35,129 bases of DNA, from NCBI GenBank assembly GCA_046263195.1, contig JBHELG010000063.1, forward strand, positions 1-35,129, written 5' to 3'. Of this stretch, positions 23,517 through 32,137 are shown piece by piece (within the stretch, counting starts at the first letter, position 1; each line of letters begins with the position of its first letter). The translations under genes were made by a program, and so were the position numbers. Source of the DNA: JBHELG01 sp046263195 (lineage in GTDB: Bacteria; Actinomycetota; Nitriliruptoria; Nitriliruptorales; JAHWKO01). The notes under the pieces were generated by a model. It worked only from the letters and a program-made list of their open reading frames with translations, did not search any database and was not told the DNA's origin.

Positions 23517-24260
23517 TCACATGTAGAGGCCCCCGTTGACCTGATAGACGGAGCCGGTGATGTAGGACGAGTCCACATCGGCGAGGAACTCGACGACCCG
23601 GGCGACCTCCTCGGGCTGCCCCAGCCGGCCCAGCGGGATCTGGGGGAGGATCTTGTTCTCGAGCATCTCATCGGGAATGCTCGCGACCATGTCGGTATCG
23701 ATGAACCCTGGCGAGACCGCGTTCACCGTGATGCCTTCGCCTGCGCATTCCTTGGCGAGGGTGTAGGTCAAGCCGAACATTCCGGCCTTCGCCGCGGCGT
23801 AATTGGCCTGGCCGACGTTGCCCATCTCGCCGATGACGGAACTGATGTTGATGATGCGCCCGTAGCCTTGTTCGCGCATCTGGGGCAGGGCGTTCAGCGA
23901 GATGTAGAAGGTGCCGTTGAGGTTGACGTCGATCACCTTGGCCCAGTCGTCGGGCGAGAGCTTGTTGACCGGCTTGTCGATGTTCATGCCGGCGTTGTTC
24001 ACGAGCACGTCGAGCCTGCCGTGAGCCTCGATGACCTCGTTGACGACCCGCTCGGAGTCCTCGTGATTGGCAATGTTGCCCTGGTGGATCGTCACCTCGG
24101 CGTCGGGGTGCTGGTCGACGATTTCCTGTGCAGCATCCTTGCTCTTCGAGTAGCCGGCTGCCACCCGCAGTCCCCGCGCGATGAACTGCTCGCATATGGC
24201 CCGCCCGATCCCGCGCGAGCCGCCGGTGACGAGAGCCACCTGCCCTGACATGTCTCCCAT
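23517..24260 (-). CDS. SDR oxidoreductase: 3-oxoacyl-ACP or acetoacetyl-CoA reductase (FabG/PhaB type)
   Basis: Classical SDR of 247 residues. NADP-binding loop T-G-G-S-R-G-I-G is at 13-20, the N-N-A-G motif at ~87-90, catalytic Ser in N-I-S-S-V-I-G and Tyr/Lys in Y-A-A-A-K-A-G, with P-G-F-I-D-T-D-M after. It reduces a 3-ketoacyl thioester to the 3-hydroxyacyl form. The terminal V-N-G-G-L-Y-M is the ending usual for PhaB (acetoacetyl-CoA reductase of polyhydroxyalkanoate synthesis), so that role is possible; no phaC or phaA is nearby. An in-frame ATG at 24251 is an alternative start. A good promoter lies upstream. Confidence 0.85.
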   Translation of the reverse strand: MGDMSGQVALVTGGSRGIGRAICEQFIARGLRVAAGYSKSKDAAQEIVDQHPDAEVTIHQGNIANHEDSERVVNEVIEAHGRLDVLVNNAGMNIDKPVNKLSPDDWAKVIDVNLNGTFYISLNALPQMREQGYGRIINISSVIGEMGNVGQANYAAAKAGMFGLTYTLAKECAGEGITVNAVSPGFIDTDMVASIPDEMLENKILPQIPLGRLGQPEEVARVVEFLADVDSSYITGSVYQVNGGLYM

Positions 24261-24292
24261 GGTTCAACCCCCAATCTGATCGCTTCGCTGCG

Positions 24293-24322
24293 AACCTACG
24301 GAGCCAGGTCGCGGCCGGTCAA
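24293..24322 (-). promoter_or_regulatory. Promoter of the fabG-like operon
   Basis: On the reverse strand TTGACC (24322-24317) and TAGGTT (24298-24293) are separated by 18 bases, close to the actinobacterial housekeeping sigma consensus. Transcription would start near 24286, giving a leader of roughly 25 bases before the ATG at 24260. Confidence 0.6.
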
Positions 24323-24400
24323 TGGGCTGATCGGGACGCGATCGGCTCTGGCACCCAAGCAGGCGCGATGGATTACGACAGCAGCGACGGAGGAGCGAAG

Positions 24401-25444
24401 ATGGGCCCGATGCTCGCGGTGGCTGGCCTGGCGCTTCTCGCACTGGCGTTGGGGGACGCAATCACCACGACCCTTCGAGCAGGTCGCCGCGGCGGCCCCG
24501 TCACCCGCCTCGTGGCCGGTCTGCTCTGGCGTGGCCTGAGGAGCCTGCGGAGGTGGGGCTCCCGACTGCCTCCGTCAAACCTGGCGGGCGTGATCGTCAC
24601 CCTGTCGGTCGTGGCCTTCTGGATCGCGATGATGATCGTCGGCTGGTTCTTGTTGTTCTCCTCCTCACCGCGCGCGGTCCTTGACGCGGTGACGGGCCAG
24701 CCCGCCGGTTCTCTCGCGCGGTTCTACTTCGCCGGCTACGCGGTGTTCACGCTCGTGTTCGGCGATCTCCGGCCCTCGGGCACCCTGTGGCAGACCTGCA
24801 CGTTGCTGGCGGCCGGCTCCGGACTGTTTCTCACCACCATCGCGATCACCTACCTCATACCGCTGACAACGTCCGCCTCCCAGAAGCGTCAGCTCGCCCG
24901 CGTCATCTCCGGGCTCGGTAGGAATCCGGCCGACGTGGTCATCAAGGGCTGGTCTGGGAAGGATTTCAGGGCGCTCGAAGGCTGGCTCTCGTCGCTCACG
25001 CCCATGCTCACCCGGCTCGCAGAGCACCACCTCGCCTACCCGATGCTGCACTTCTTCCACACGGCGGATCGCGACCCGGCGCTTGCGCCATCGATCGCGG
25101 TGCTCGACGAGGCGCTACTGCTGCTCGGCGTCATCGTTGACGACGAGATCCGACCCTCCCCGCTCATCCTCGACCCACCTCGAGCTGCCATCGGGGCGCT
25201 CCTGGCCACGATGCCCGAGGCATACCTGAGCACCGCCGAAGAGCCTCCGCCCATTCCAGACCTCGCATTCCTCGATGAGCACGGCATACCCCATCGACCG
25301 CTCGACGACACTCGGTCGGCCTTTGCGGGCGCCGCGGGCCGCCGACGCCAGCTGCTGTCACTCGTCCACCACGAGGGCTGGACATGGGACGCGGTGATCC
25401 CGGTGTCCGCCTCCCTTCGACGTCCCTGGCCAGGGGTCACATAG
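24401..25444 (+). CDS. Membrane protein resembling a two-pore-helix ion channel, degenerate selectivity filter
   Basis: The 347-residue protein from ATG 24401 has GGAGGA six bases upstream; an ATG 33 bases earlier is in frame but lacks a site. There is a hydrophobic helix at 3-22, another at ~62-86, a re-entrant segment ~105-122 reading F-A-G-Y-A-V-F-T-L-V-F-G-D-L-R-P, and a helix at ~128-156. This is the outline of an Ion_trans_2 K+ channel pore, but the T-x-G-Y-G-D filter is T-L-V-F-G-D, lacking the first glycine. The cytoplasmic C-terminal ~190 residues are mostly helical with no RCK/TrkA_N Rossmann motif. It may be a non-selective or anion-permeable relative; function is unproved. Confidence 0.6.
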   Translation: MGPMLAVAGLALLALALGDAITTTLRAGRRGGPVTRLVAGLLWRGLRSLRRWGSRLPPSNLAGVIVTLSVVAFWIAMMIVGWFLLFSSSPRAVLDAVTGQPAGSLARFYFAGYAVFTLVFGDLRPSGTLWQTCTLLAAGSGLFLTTIAITYLIPLTTSASQKRQLARVISGLGRNPADVVIKGWSGKDFRALEGWLSSLTPMLTRLAEHHLAYPMLHFFHTADRDPALAPSIAVLDEALLLLGVIVDDEIRPSPLILDPPRAAIGALLATMPEAYLSTAEEPPPIPDLAFLDEHGIPHRPLDDTRSAFAGAAGRRRQLLSLVHHEGWTWDAVIPVSASLRRPWPGVT

Positions 25445-25514
25445 CAGCTCCTCATGGACGAGCATGACCAGGTCACGGCGTGCAGGTCCCCGTGTCAAGC
25501 CGGTTCTCGCGGCG

Positions 25515-27626
25515 TCAGGTCGGGGCGTGGTGCGTTTCCCATCCAGTCCATGGGCTGAACGTGCCGTCGTCGTCGTTGTCCCGGGATCCGGTGGGATACG
25601 ACGATGGTTCACGTGTCCGCCGTTGCGTGCCGGAGGCCTCCGTCGGAGTGGACGTCGGGGCTGGGGACGGTGTCGGCGTGTATGAAGGAGTCGGGGTCGA
25701 ACGACGTCGCCGGGGCTTAGGCTGCTCGGACGCAGGCTCCTCGTTCCTCGGCCGCTTCAGCCTGTCCATGTCGGGTTCCGGGAAGTCCTCGGGTTCGACG
25801 TCCTCGAGGGCGGACCGCATGTAGTCACCCCAGATGTCGGCCGGAATCTTCCCACCCGTGACGTCGCGCATCGGCGCGTTGTCAACGTTGCCGACCCAGA
25901 CCGCCGTGGCAAGCTGCGGGACGTAACCCACGAACCAGGCGTCGCGCGAGTCGTTGGTGGTGCCGGTCTTGCCGGCGGCAGGGCGGTCGATGTCGGCGCT
26001 CTCACCGGTGCCGTCGCGGATGACGTCGCGGAGCACGTCGGTGACGATCGCGGCGACGTTGCGGTCGAGCGCCTTGCGTTCGGCGGGCTCGTGCTTGAGC
26101 AGTGTGCGGCCCTTCGCGTCAACGACTTCACGGATCAGGTACGGCTCGCGGTGGATGCCTTCAGCGGCGAGGCTCGCGTAGGAGGAAGCCATCTCGATCG
26201 GGGTGACCGACCCCACCCCCAGCGTCGTCGTCGGCACGACCGGCAGGTCGCTGGCGATGCCCAGGGCGTGCGCGGTCTCGACTACCTTCTTCGTGCCCAC
26301 GTCCTGGGCCATCTGGATGTAGACGGTGTTGATCGACTTGGCCGTCCCCTCCCTGACCGTGGCCGCCCCGTAATCATTGTCGCCGTAGTTGGAGACGGTA
26401 TGACGACCATCGTCGGTTCGCACGGTCATCGTGGCGGGAGCCGGATAGCGGGTCTCGGGTGAGTAGCCCTTGGCGATGAAGGCGGCGAGCGTGAAGGCTT
26501 TGAAGGCCGATCCGGCCTGGCGACGGCCACGTGTGGCGATGTTGAACTGCTGCTTGGCGAAGTCGCGCCCCCCGACGATGGCGCGCACCGCGCCGGTGGC
26601 CGGATCGACGGTGACCACCGACCCCGAGTATGGAGCCCGCCCGAGGTGGGCGTTCAGCGTGTCCTGCGCCAGGCGCTGCAGGCGGGGATCCAGCTCGACG
26701 GTGACCCTCAAGCCGCTGAAGACGTCCCGCTCGTCGCCAAGCTCGGCTCCCAGGCGGGCGCGGACCGCGTCGAGGTAGTACGAGTTCGGGCCGAACTGCA
26801 CGAGCGAACTGCTGGAGACCTCGGGTAGACCGCCGGCAACGAGCTGCTCGGCAGCGGCGTTGCTGAGCCACCCTTCGCTGGCCATGGCACGCAGGACGTA
26901 AGTTCTGCGCCAGTCCGCCCCGTCGGGGTTGTCCGCCGGATCGTAGGTGGTGGGGGCCGCGATCATGCCGGCCAGGGTTGCCGCCTCGTTGACCGTCAGC
27001 TCCGCGGCGGGCTTGCGGAAGTAGGTCTGAGCACCGGCTTCGATGCCCCACGCGCCGCGCCCGAGAGGGACCGCGTTCAGGTACATCGCGAGGATCTGGT
27101 CTTTCGGGACCCGGCGTTCGAACTTCGTCGCGAGCGCGAGCTCCTTCAGTTTCCCGACGTAGCTGCGCCGGCTGGTGTCGAAGATCGCGAGCTCCACGTA
27201 CTGCTGGGTGATCGTGGATCCACCTTCGACGATACGCCCGGAGGTGAGGTTCTCCCACAGGGCTCGCACCAGTGCGCTCGACGAGAAGCCGATGTGCTCG
27301 CGGAAGTCACGGTCCTCGGCGGCCAGCACGGCCTGGGGGACGTGCCCGGGAAGGCTGGTCAACTCGACATTGCGGCGCACCGCAGCAGGATCGAGCGTGG
27401 CAATCTGCTCGCCATTGGAAGCAAAGACCGCCGTAGGGTCAGGGATGACGAGGTCCTCAGGGGCTGGAATCTCACCGCCGGCGTAAAAATAGAGGAAGCC
27501 CGCCATCAGGCAGAGCAGGGACAGCCCGAACAGCGACGCCAGAACGAACACGGGCCACCATCGGAGCAGCGACCACCTGGCCGTGACACGCCCCTGAGGC
27601 TGGCGGGTCTCGGTCGTCGTGGCCAT
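25515..27626 (-). CDS. Class A penicillin-binding protein (glycosyltransferase-transpeptidase)
   Basis: The 703-residue bifunctional peptidoglycan synthase has a membrane anchor at ~24-48. The GT51 transglycosylase domain spans ~65-245 with catalytic E104 in E-D-R-D-F, G-G-S-T-I-T-Q-Q at 135-142, and the R-K-x-x-E-L-x-like region K-L-K-E-L-A-L-A. The transpeptidase domain spans ~330-600 with S373xxK376 in G-S-A-F-K, S-I-N at 431-433 and K-T-G-T at 553-556. All catalytic residues are present. The C-terminal ~90 residues are a Pro/Thr/Ser/Arg-rich disordered tail, as in mycobacterial PonA-like proteins. The ATG at 27626 has AGGAG five bases upstream. It is convergent with the channel-like gene. 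Confidence 0.95.
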   Translation of the reverse strand: MATTTETRQPQGRVTARWSLLRWWPVFVLASLFGLSLLCLMAGFLYFYAGGEIPAPEDLVIPDPTAVFASNGEQIATLDPAAVRRNVELTSLPGHVPQAVLAAEDRDFREHIGFSSSALVRALWENLTSGRIVEGGSTITQQYVELAIFDTSRRSYVGKLKELALATKFERRVPKDQILAMYLNAVPLGRGAWGIEAGAQTYFRKPAAELTVNEAATLAGMIAAPTTYDPADNPDGADWRRTYVLRAMASEGWLSNAAAEQLVAGGLPEVSSSSLVQFGPNSYYLDAVRARLGAELGDERDVFSGLRVTVELDPRLQRLAQDTLNAHLGRAPYSGSVVTVDPATGAVRAIVGGRDFAKQQFNIATRGRRQAGSAFKAFTLAAFIAKGYSPETRYPAPATMTVRTDDGRHTVSNYGDNDYGAATVREGTAKSINTVYIQMAQDVGTKKVVETAHALGIASDLPVVPTTTLGVGSVTPIEMASSYASLAAEGIHREPYLIREVVDAKGRTLLKHEPAERKALDRNVAAIVTDVLRDVIRDGTGESADIDRPAAGKTGTTNDSRDAWFVGYVPQLATAVWVGNVDNAPMRDVTGGKIPADIWGDYMRSALEDVEPEDFPEPDMDRLKRPRNEEPASEQPKPRRRRSTPTPSYTPTPSPAPTSTPTEASGTQRRTREPSSYPTGSRDNDDDGTFSPWTGWETHHAPT

Positions 27627-27824
27627 GGCACTCCTAGGATCAGATCAAGATCGTGCAGCGGCTGAGTACGAGCAGCCACATGCGGCGATGAGGGTATCCC
27701 CTACTTCACTGCCCGTGTCATCTACTGGCATCACGGTCAACGTCCTCGCCCGGCAGCGTCGGAGCGCCCGTCCTCAGGCACTCCTTGCTTCCCGCTCCTC
27801 GGCGGCCGACGCCTCACTGGCACC

Positions 27825-30545
27825 TTAGGGCCGGCTGATCCAATCCACAGGGGTTGGAGCATCAGGGTCGATGTCGTAGCGGCCGATTGCCTCCTTCACG
27901 GTCTCGACCTTCACCTCCCCCTGGGCCGCCAGCCCCGATAGAACCGTCACGACGATCGAGGGGGGGTCGATGCGGAAGTGGCGTCGCAGCATCGGTCGGG
28001 TGTCGGAGAGACCGAACCCGTCGGTACCGAGCACCGCATACCTCCCCGGAATCCAGTCGGCGATCTGGCCCGGCACGGCCTTCATGTAGTCGCTGACGGC
28101 GACGAACGGGCCCGGGACGTCTGCAAAGCACCGGCTCACCCACGGCGTGCGATGCTCCCCGTCGGAATGCATCCGGTTCCATGTATCGCACGCGATCCCG
28201 TCGCGGGCAAGCTCGTTCCACCCCGGCGCACTCCACAGGTCGGCGGCAACGTCCCAGTCGGAGGCGAGCAGTTCCTGCGCCTCGAGTGCCAGCGGCATCG
28301 CCGTGCCGCTTGCCAGGAGCTGGGCACGGTGCGTGCGCTCGGGGGCCTGCTGGTAGCGGTAGAGCCCCTTGATGATGACCGACTGGTCGAGCCAGTCAGG
28401 CATTGGGGGTTGGAGCACGGTCTCGTTGTAGAGGGTCAGGTAGTAGATGACGTCCTCTGGCTCGTCGCCGTACATCCGTCGCAGCGCGTCCTCGACGATC
28501 ACCGCGATCTCGTAGGCGAATGCGGGGTCGTAGCTGATGACAGCGGGGTTTGTGGCCGCGAGCAAGTGGGAGTGGCCGTCCTCGTGTTGCAGCCCCTCCC
28601 CGTTCAGCGTCGTGCGCCCCGCCGTGGCGCCGAGGAGGAAGCCGCGGCAGCGTTGGTCGGCGGCGCTCCAGATGAGGTCTCCCGTGCGCTGGAAGCCGAA
28701 CATGGAATAGAAGATGTAGATCGGGAGCATCGGCTCGCCGTGCGTGGCGTAGCTCGACCCCGCCGCCGTGAACGAACCCATGGATCCCGCCTCGGTGATC
28801 CCCTCGTGGAGGATCTGGCCGTCGGTGGACTCCCGATAGGCGAGCAGCATCTCGCGGTCGACGGGGTCGTACTGCTGCCCGTGCGGGCTGTAGATCTTCT
28901 GTTTGGGAAACAACGAGTCCATTCCGAACGTGCGCGCCTCGTCCGGGATGATCGGCACGACCCGCTCCCCGAAGCCCTCCTGGCGCAGCAGATCCTTCAG
29001 GAGTCGCACGAACGCCATGGTCGTGGCGACTTGCTGGTTTCCCGAGCCCCGCTTCAGGGCCCCGTAGAGCTTCTTCTCTGGCAGGGGGAGGCGGCGGTAG
29101 CCCACCCGGCGCTCAGGCAGAAAGCCGCCGAGCTCCCGACGCCGAGTCATGAGGTACTCGTACTCGTCGCTGTCGCTGCCGGGATGAATGTAGGGGGGCA
29201 GGTCGCTGTCGAGTTCCTCGTCGGAGACATCGAGGTAGAGCCGGTCCCGCATGGTCTTCAGCTGCTCGCGAGTGAGCTTCTTCATCTGGTGGGTAGCGTT
29301 GCGTGCCTCGAAGTCCGGCCCGAGCGTCCATCCTTTGATCGTCTGAGCAAGGATGACCGTGGGTTGGCCCGTGTGTTCCGCCGCCGCTGTGAACGCTGCA
29401 TAGACCTTGCGATAGTCGTGCCCTCCGCGGGACAGCCTCTGAAGCTGCTCGTCGCTGAGATGCTCGACCATGCGACGCAGCCGGGGATCGGCGCCGAAGA
29501 AGTGCTCCCGAATGTAGGCGCCGGACTCGACGGCGTACGTCTGGAACTGCCCATCGGGGGTGATGTTCATCTGGTTGACGAGAGCACCGTCAGCATCCTG
29601 GGCGAGCAGCGGGTCCCAGTCGCGCCCCCAGATCACCTTGGTGACGTGCCATCCGGCACCCCGGAAGATCGATTCCAGCTCCTGGATGATCTTGCCGTTG
29701 CCCCGGACTGGCCCGTCGAGCTGCTGTAGGTTGCAGTTGACGACGAAGGTGAGGTTGTCGAGCTCCTCGAACGAGGCGATGGTCAGGGCTCCGAGCGCCT
29801 CTGGCTCGCGCGTCTCGCCGTCCCCCACGAACGCCCACACCCGCTGCTGTGAGGTGTCCTTGATGCCGCGGTTGCGGAGGTAGCGGTTGAAGCGGGCCTG
29901 ATAGATGGCGTTGAGCGGTGACAGGCCCATGGAGACGGTCGGGAACTCCCAGAAGTCGGGCATGAGTCTCGGATGGGGATAGCTCGACAGTCCCCCCGGT
30001 TCGAGTTCGCGGCGGAAGCGCTCGAGGTGCTCCTCGGTGAATCGACCCTCGAGGAAGCCCCTTGCGTAGATGCCGGGCGAGGCGTGCCCCTGGATGAAGA
30101 CATGGTCCCCGCCGCCTGGGCTGTCCTTGCCGCGGAAGAAATGGTTGAAGCCGACCTCGTAGAGAGACGCTGCCGACGCGTAGGTCGCGATGTGCCCCCC
30201 TACCCCATATCTGAGGTTGGCTCGGCTGACCATGACCGCGGCGTTCCAGCGAATGTAGGCCCGGATGCGGCGCTCGAGGTACTCATTGCCCGGAAACCAG
30301 GGCTCACGCTCAGGAGGAATCGTGTTCACATAGTCGGTAGAGGCCAGCGCCGGGACACCCACGTTGCGGGCACGGGCCCGCTCGAGCTGGCGAAGCAGCA
30401 GGTAGCGGGCACGAGCTCGCCCTCGCTTGTCGATGACCGCATCGAGGGAGTCGAGCCACTCCTGCGTCTCCTGCGGGTCGATGTCGGGGAGCTGGCTGGG
30501 GAGACCGTCGGTAATGACCTGGCGTGTTCGTGTGTGCTCGATCAC
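27825..30545 (-). CDS. aceE: Pyruvate dehydrogenase E1 component, homodimeric type
   Basis: The 906-residue protein is standard length for the homodimeric, thiamine-diphosphate-dependent E1p. It decarboxylates pyruvate and acetylates the lipoyl arm of E2, linking glycolysis to the TCA cycle. The TPP motif runs from G-D-G-E-T-R-E-P-E to N-C-N-L-Q-Q-L-D-G-P-V-R-G-N. Other AceE hallmarks are the N-terminal Y-V-N-T-I-P, F-I-Q-G-H-A-S-P-G-I-Y-A-R and the later G-R-T-T-L-N-G-E-G-L-Q-H-E-D-G-H-S. The start is GTG. TAGGGT on the reverse strand (30581-30576) is a possible -10. E2 and E3 genes are not in the window. Confidence 0.97.
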   Translation of the reverse strand: MIEHTRTRQVITDGLPSQLPDIDPQETQEWLDSLDAVIDKRGRARARYLLLRQLERARARNVGVPALASTDYVNTIPPEREPWFPGNEYLERRIRAYIRWNAAVMVSRANLRYGVGGHIATYASAASLYEVGFNHFFRGKDSPGGGDHVFIQGHASPGIYARGFLEGRFTEEHLERFRRELEPGGLSSYPHPRLMPDFWEFPTVSMGLSPLNAIYQARFNRYLRNRGIKDTSQQRVWAFVGDGETREPEALGALTIASFEELDNLTFVVNCNLQQLDGPVRGNGKIIQELESIFRGAGWHVTKVIWGRDWDPLLAQDADGALVNQMNITPDGQFQTYAVESGAYIREHFFGADPRLRRMVEHLSDEQLQRLSRGGHDYRKVYAAFTAAAEHTGQPTVILAQTIKGWTLGPDFEARNATHQMKKLTREQLKTMRDRLYLDVSDEELDSDLPPYIHPGSDSDEYEYLMTRRRELGGFLPERRVGYRRLPLPEKKLYGALKRGSGNQQVATTMAFVRLLKDLLRQEGFGERVVPIIPDEARTFGMDSLFPKQKIYSPHGQQYDPVDREMLLAYRESTDGQILHEGITEAGSMGSFTAAGSSYATHGEPMLPIYIFYSMFGFQRTGDLIWSAADQRCRGFLLGATAGRTTLNGEGLQHEDGHSHLLAATNPAVISYDPAFAYEIAVIVEDALRRMYGDEPEDVIYYLTLYNETVLQPPMPDWLDQSVIIKGLYRYQQAPERTHRAQLLASGTAMPLALEAQELLASDWDVAADLWSAPGWNELARDGIACDTWNRMHSDGEHRTPWVSRCFADVPGPFVAVSDYMKAVPGQIADWIPGRYAVLGTDGFGLSDTRPMLRRHFRIDPPSIVVTVLSGLAAQGEVKVETVKEAIGRYDIDPDAPTPVDWISRP

Positions 30546-30575
30546 GGCTCACTCTCGCTCGTCCACCTCAGCGGA

Positions 30576-30581
30576 ACCCTA
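30576..30581 (-). promoter_or_regulatory. Possible -10 element of aceE
   Basis: TAGGGT on the reverse strand, about 31 bases before the GTG start, fits the actinobacterial -10 form. No matching -35 hexamer is visible, so the call is weak. Confidence 0.3.
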
Positions 30582-30679
30582 TCCTGTGTCCGGAACCGCG
30601 CGAGAGGGCTGGGTCGCAACATTCGCGGTGTCGCTGACGCAGGTCGGCCCGGCCCCGATTTCCTCCGGAGCGGGCGCGG

Positions 30680-30895
30680 TCACGACCACCGGTCTTCGTC
30701 GTCCCATTCGTCCTTCCACGCCTCCTGGTCCTCCCAGTCGAACGGGCCGCTCTCCAACTTGTCGATGTGGGCCTCGGCGGCCTCACGTGTGGAGAAGTGG
30801 GCGACAGGCAGATCCTGCCAGTGGGTGTCCACGACGGCATACTTCGGCTTGCCGTCGGCGATGTGCTCTCCCTCCACGATCTTGTAACGCCCCAT
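30680..30895 (-). CDS. Small acidic conserved-looking protein, unknown function
   Basis: The 71-residue protein has an N-terminal half forming a small beta sheet (Y-K-I-V-E-G, Y-A-V-V-D-T) followed by a helix (S-T-R-E-A-A-E-A-H-I-D-K-L) and a strongly acidic, Trp-rich tail (W-E-D-Q-E-A-W-K-D-E-W-D-D-E-D-R-W-S). The ATG has AGAGGAG upstream with good spacing, which makes it a real gene in my view. I cannot name a family. It lies upstream of aceE on the same strand and may be transcribed separately. Confidence 0.65.
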   Translation of the reverse strand: MGRYKIVEGEHIADGKPKYAVVDTHWQDLPVAHFSTREAAEAHIDKLESGPFDWEDQEAWKDEWDDEDRWS

Positions 30896-31010
30896 GGTCC
30901 ACTCCTCTCACTTGCACGGCTCCTGGTCTTGAACGCCTCCGAGGAAATGGTAAGACAGGCCCTTGCCTGGGCGTTTTCGACCGGGAGTCGGTGAGAGGCG
31001 CGGCGCAGCC

Positions 31011-31508
31011 ATGGAGCTCAACCAATCCCACGCTCGGGCCCATGCTCCCTGGATGATGATCGCCTTGGAGGAGGCCACTGCCGCCGCTGAGGCGGGTGAC
31101 GTACCGGTGGGGGCGGTCGTTGCCGCACCCGACCCTCGAGCCGGCGGTGACCTCGTCGAGTTGGCCAGGGCTCGTAACCGCCGCGAAGCCGATGGAGATC
31201 CGACGGCTCACGCCGAGATCCTCGCTTTACGTCAGGCGGCCCACCGGCTCGGGACGTGGCGGCTGACGGGGTGCACCCTGTACGTCACCCTCGAACCCTG
31301 CGTCATGTGCGCTGGCGCCCTAGTGGCCTCGCGAATCGATCGGGTCGTGATCGGCGCGGACGACCTGAAGGGCGGCGCGGTGGGGTCGCTCTGGGACGTG
31401 GCGCGCGACCCCCGCCTGAACCACCGGGTCGAGGTCGTCCGCGGCGTGGAAGGGGACCGAAGCGTCGAACTTCTGCGCCGCTTCTTCGCCGAGCGTCGCA
31501 GGGGCTGA
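31011..31508 (+). CDS. tadA: tRNA-specific adenosine deaminase
   Basis: CDA-fold zinc deaminase of 165 residues that converts A34 to inosine in the tRNA-Arg(ACG) anticodon. The catalytic H-A-E is at 67-69 and P-C-V-M-C at 96-100 supplies the zinc cysteines, with E69 as proton shuttle. The typical TadA stretches A-R-N-R-R-E-A-D-G-D-P-T-A-H-A-E and G-A-V-G-S-L-W-D-V, and R-L-N-H-R-V-E-V near the end, separate it from cytosine or guanine deaminases. The ATG at 31011 is chosen; the frame extends to 30963 without a site. A short insertion (P-D-P-R-A-G-G-D) in the loop after strand 2 is slightly longer than usual. Confidence 0.92.
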   Translation: MELNQSHARAHAPWMMIALEEATAAAEAGDVPVGAVVAAPDPRAGGDLVELARARNRREADGDPTAHAEILALRQAAHRLGTWRLTGCTLYVTLEPCVMCAGALVASRIDRVVIGADDLKGGAVGSLWDVARDPRLNHRVEVVRGVEGDRSVELLRRFFAERRRG

Positions 31509-31599
31509 GGCCACGGATCAGCAGCGGATGAGGGCACGCTGGTGGGACTCGATCTGCCCCAGTACCCTCCTTGGCCGCGTCCGGTTTCGAACGGACTTC

Positions 31600-31688
31600 G
31601 GAGGGATCGCATAGCCTGGCCGAGTGCGCCCGCCTCGAAAGCGGGTAGGCCCGCAAGGGTCTCGTGGGTTCAAATCCCACTCCCTCCG
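31600..31688 (+). tRNA. tRNA-Ser (anticodon CGA)
   Basis: Class II tRNA of about 89 bases. The acceptor arm GGAGGGA pairs exactly with TCCCTCC at 31681-31687, discriminator G at 31688. The anticodon arm is CCGC-CTCGAAA-GCGG with CGA in the loop centre, reading UCG serine codons. A long variable arm (GGCCC/GGGTC) and the T arm GTGGG-TTCAAAT-CCCAC follow. CCA is not encoded. Mobile-element genes follow immediately downstream. Confidence 0.93.
31664..31688 (+). other. Probable attachment site end (att) in the tRNA-Ser 3' part
   Basis: Tyrosine integrases of actinobacterial elements commonly recombine in the T-arm/acceptor 3' part of a tRNA gene, leaving it intact. Here xis-like, integrase and relaxase genes follow tRNA-Ser directly. 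The second copy expected at the other end is not in the window, so the exact core is unknown. Confidence 0.5.
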
Positions 31689-31695
31689 CCCATCT

Positions 31696-31717
31696 CCCCA
31701 GGTCAGCGGGGGTTTTT
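31696..31717 (+). terminator. Possible intrinsic terminator after tRNA-Ser
   Basis: CCCC at 31696-31699 can pair with GGGG at 31708-31711 around an 8-base loop, followed by TTTTT at 31713-31717. The stem is short, so the call is tentative. Confidence 0.35.
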
Positions 31718-31755
31718 CGCATAGCTCCCTGCTCACGTCGGTCGGGCCTCGGACC

Positions 31756-31777
31756 GAATGGTCACAGAATGGTCACA
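31756..31777 (+). repeat. Tandem 11-bp direct repeat near the integration site
   Basis: GAATGGTCACA occurs twice back to back (31756-31766 and 31767-31777), about 70 bases inside the element from the tRNA end. Position and length fit arm-type binding sites of a tyrosine integrase or binding sites of the excisionase; this is inference. Confidence 0.6.
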
Positions 31778-31908
31778 AGATGCGTGAGCACTCTGTCGCG
31801 CTGAGCGCCTGAGCCGGCGCGAATCTGTCGGGACGTCAGGCGATTAGGTGTCACATCCGGCAGCCGACACGGGCCTCTCCCTGGTAGATGAACCGAAAGG
31901 AGACGCCC

Positions 31909-32133
31909 GTGACTCGCGACAACTTCCCCGCCACCATCACCGTCGAGGAAGCCGGCGATTTGCTCGGGTTGAGCCGCAGCTCGGCCTACCGGGCCGCGGC
32001 CCGCGGCGAGCTGCCCACGCTGCGCTTCGGAAGGCGCCTGGTGGTTCCGACCCGAAGGCTGCTCGCCATGCTCGGACTCGACGACCTTGTCGATCGGGTC
32101 CGGGATGTTGAGCAGCGGTCGAGACGCGGCTAA
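31909..32133 (+). CDS. Excisionase-like helix-turn-helix protein
   Basis: The 74-residue protein has a MerR/Xis-like winged helix: I-T-V-E-E-A-G-D-L-L-G-L-S-R-S-S-A-Y-R-A-A-A-R-G (split helix-turn-helix), then L-P-T-L-R-F-G-R-R-L-V-V-P-T as the wing strand. This is the typical 'DNA binding domain, excisionase family' layout. The GTG at 31909 is supported by AAAGGAG six bases upstream; an ATG 21 bases earlier is in frame but poorly placed. It sits between the tRNA attachment site and the integrase, where a recombination directionality factor or element regulator is expected. Confidence 0.75.
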   Translation: MTRDNFPATITVEEAGDLLGLSRSSAYRAAARGELPTLRFGRRLVVPTRRLLAMLGLDDLVDRVRDVEQRSRRG

Positions 32134-32137
32134 GGCC

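Noticed and set aside
27978..29729. Long forward-strand open frame of ~580 codons opposite aceE
   Set aside because: It is the antisense shadow of aceE in GC-rich DNA. Its composition is Val/Arg/Gly-rich with no domain, and aceE is certain.
31579..31596. GTCCG/CGGAC inverted repeat around TTTCGAA, resembling a tRNA T arm just before tRNA-Ser
   Set aside because: The loop is 8 bases rather than 7 and no acceptor, D or anticodon arm can be built around it. Chance or an unidentifiable tRNA relic.
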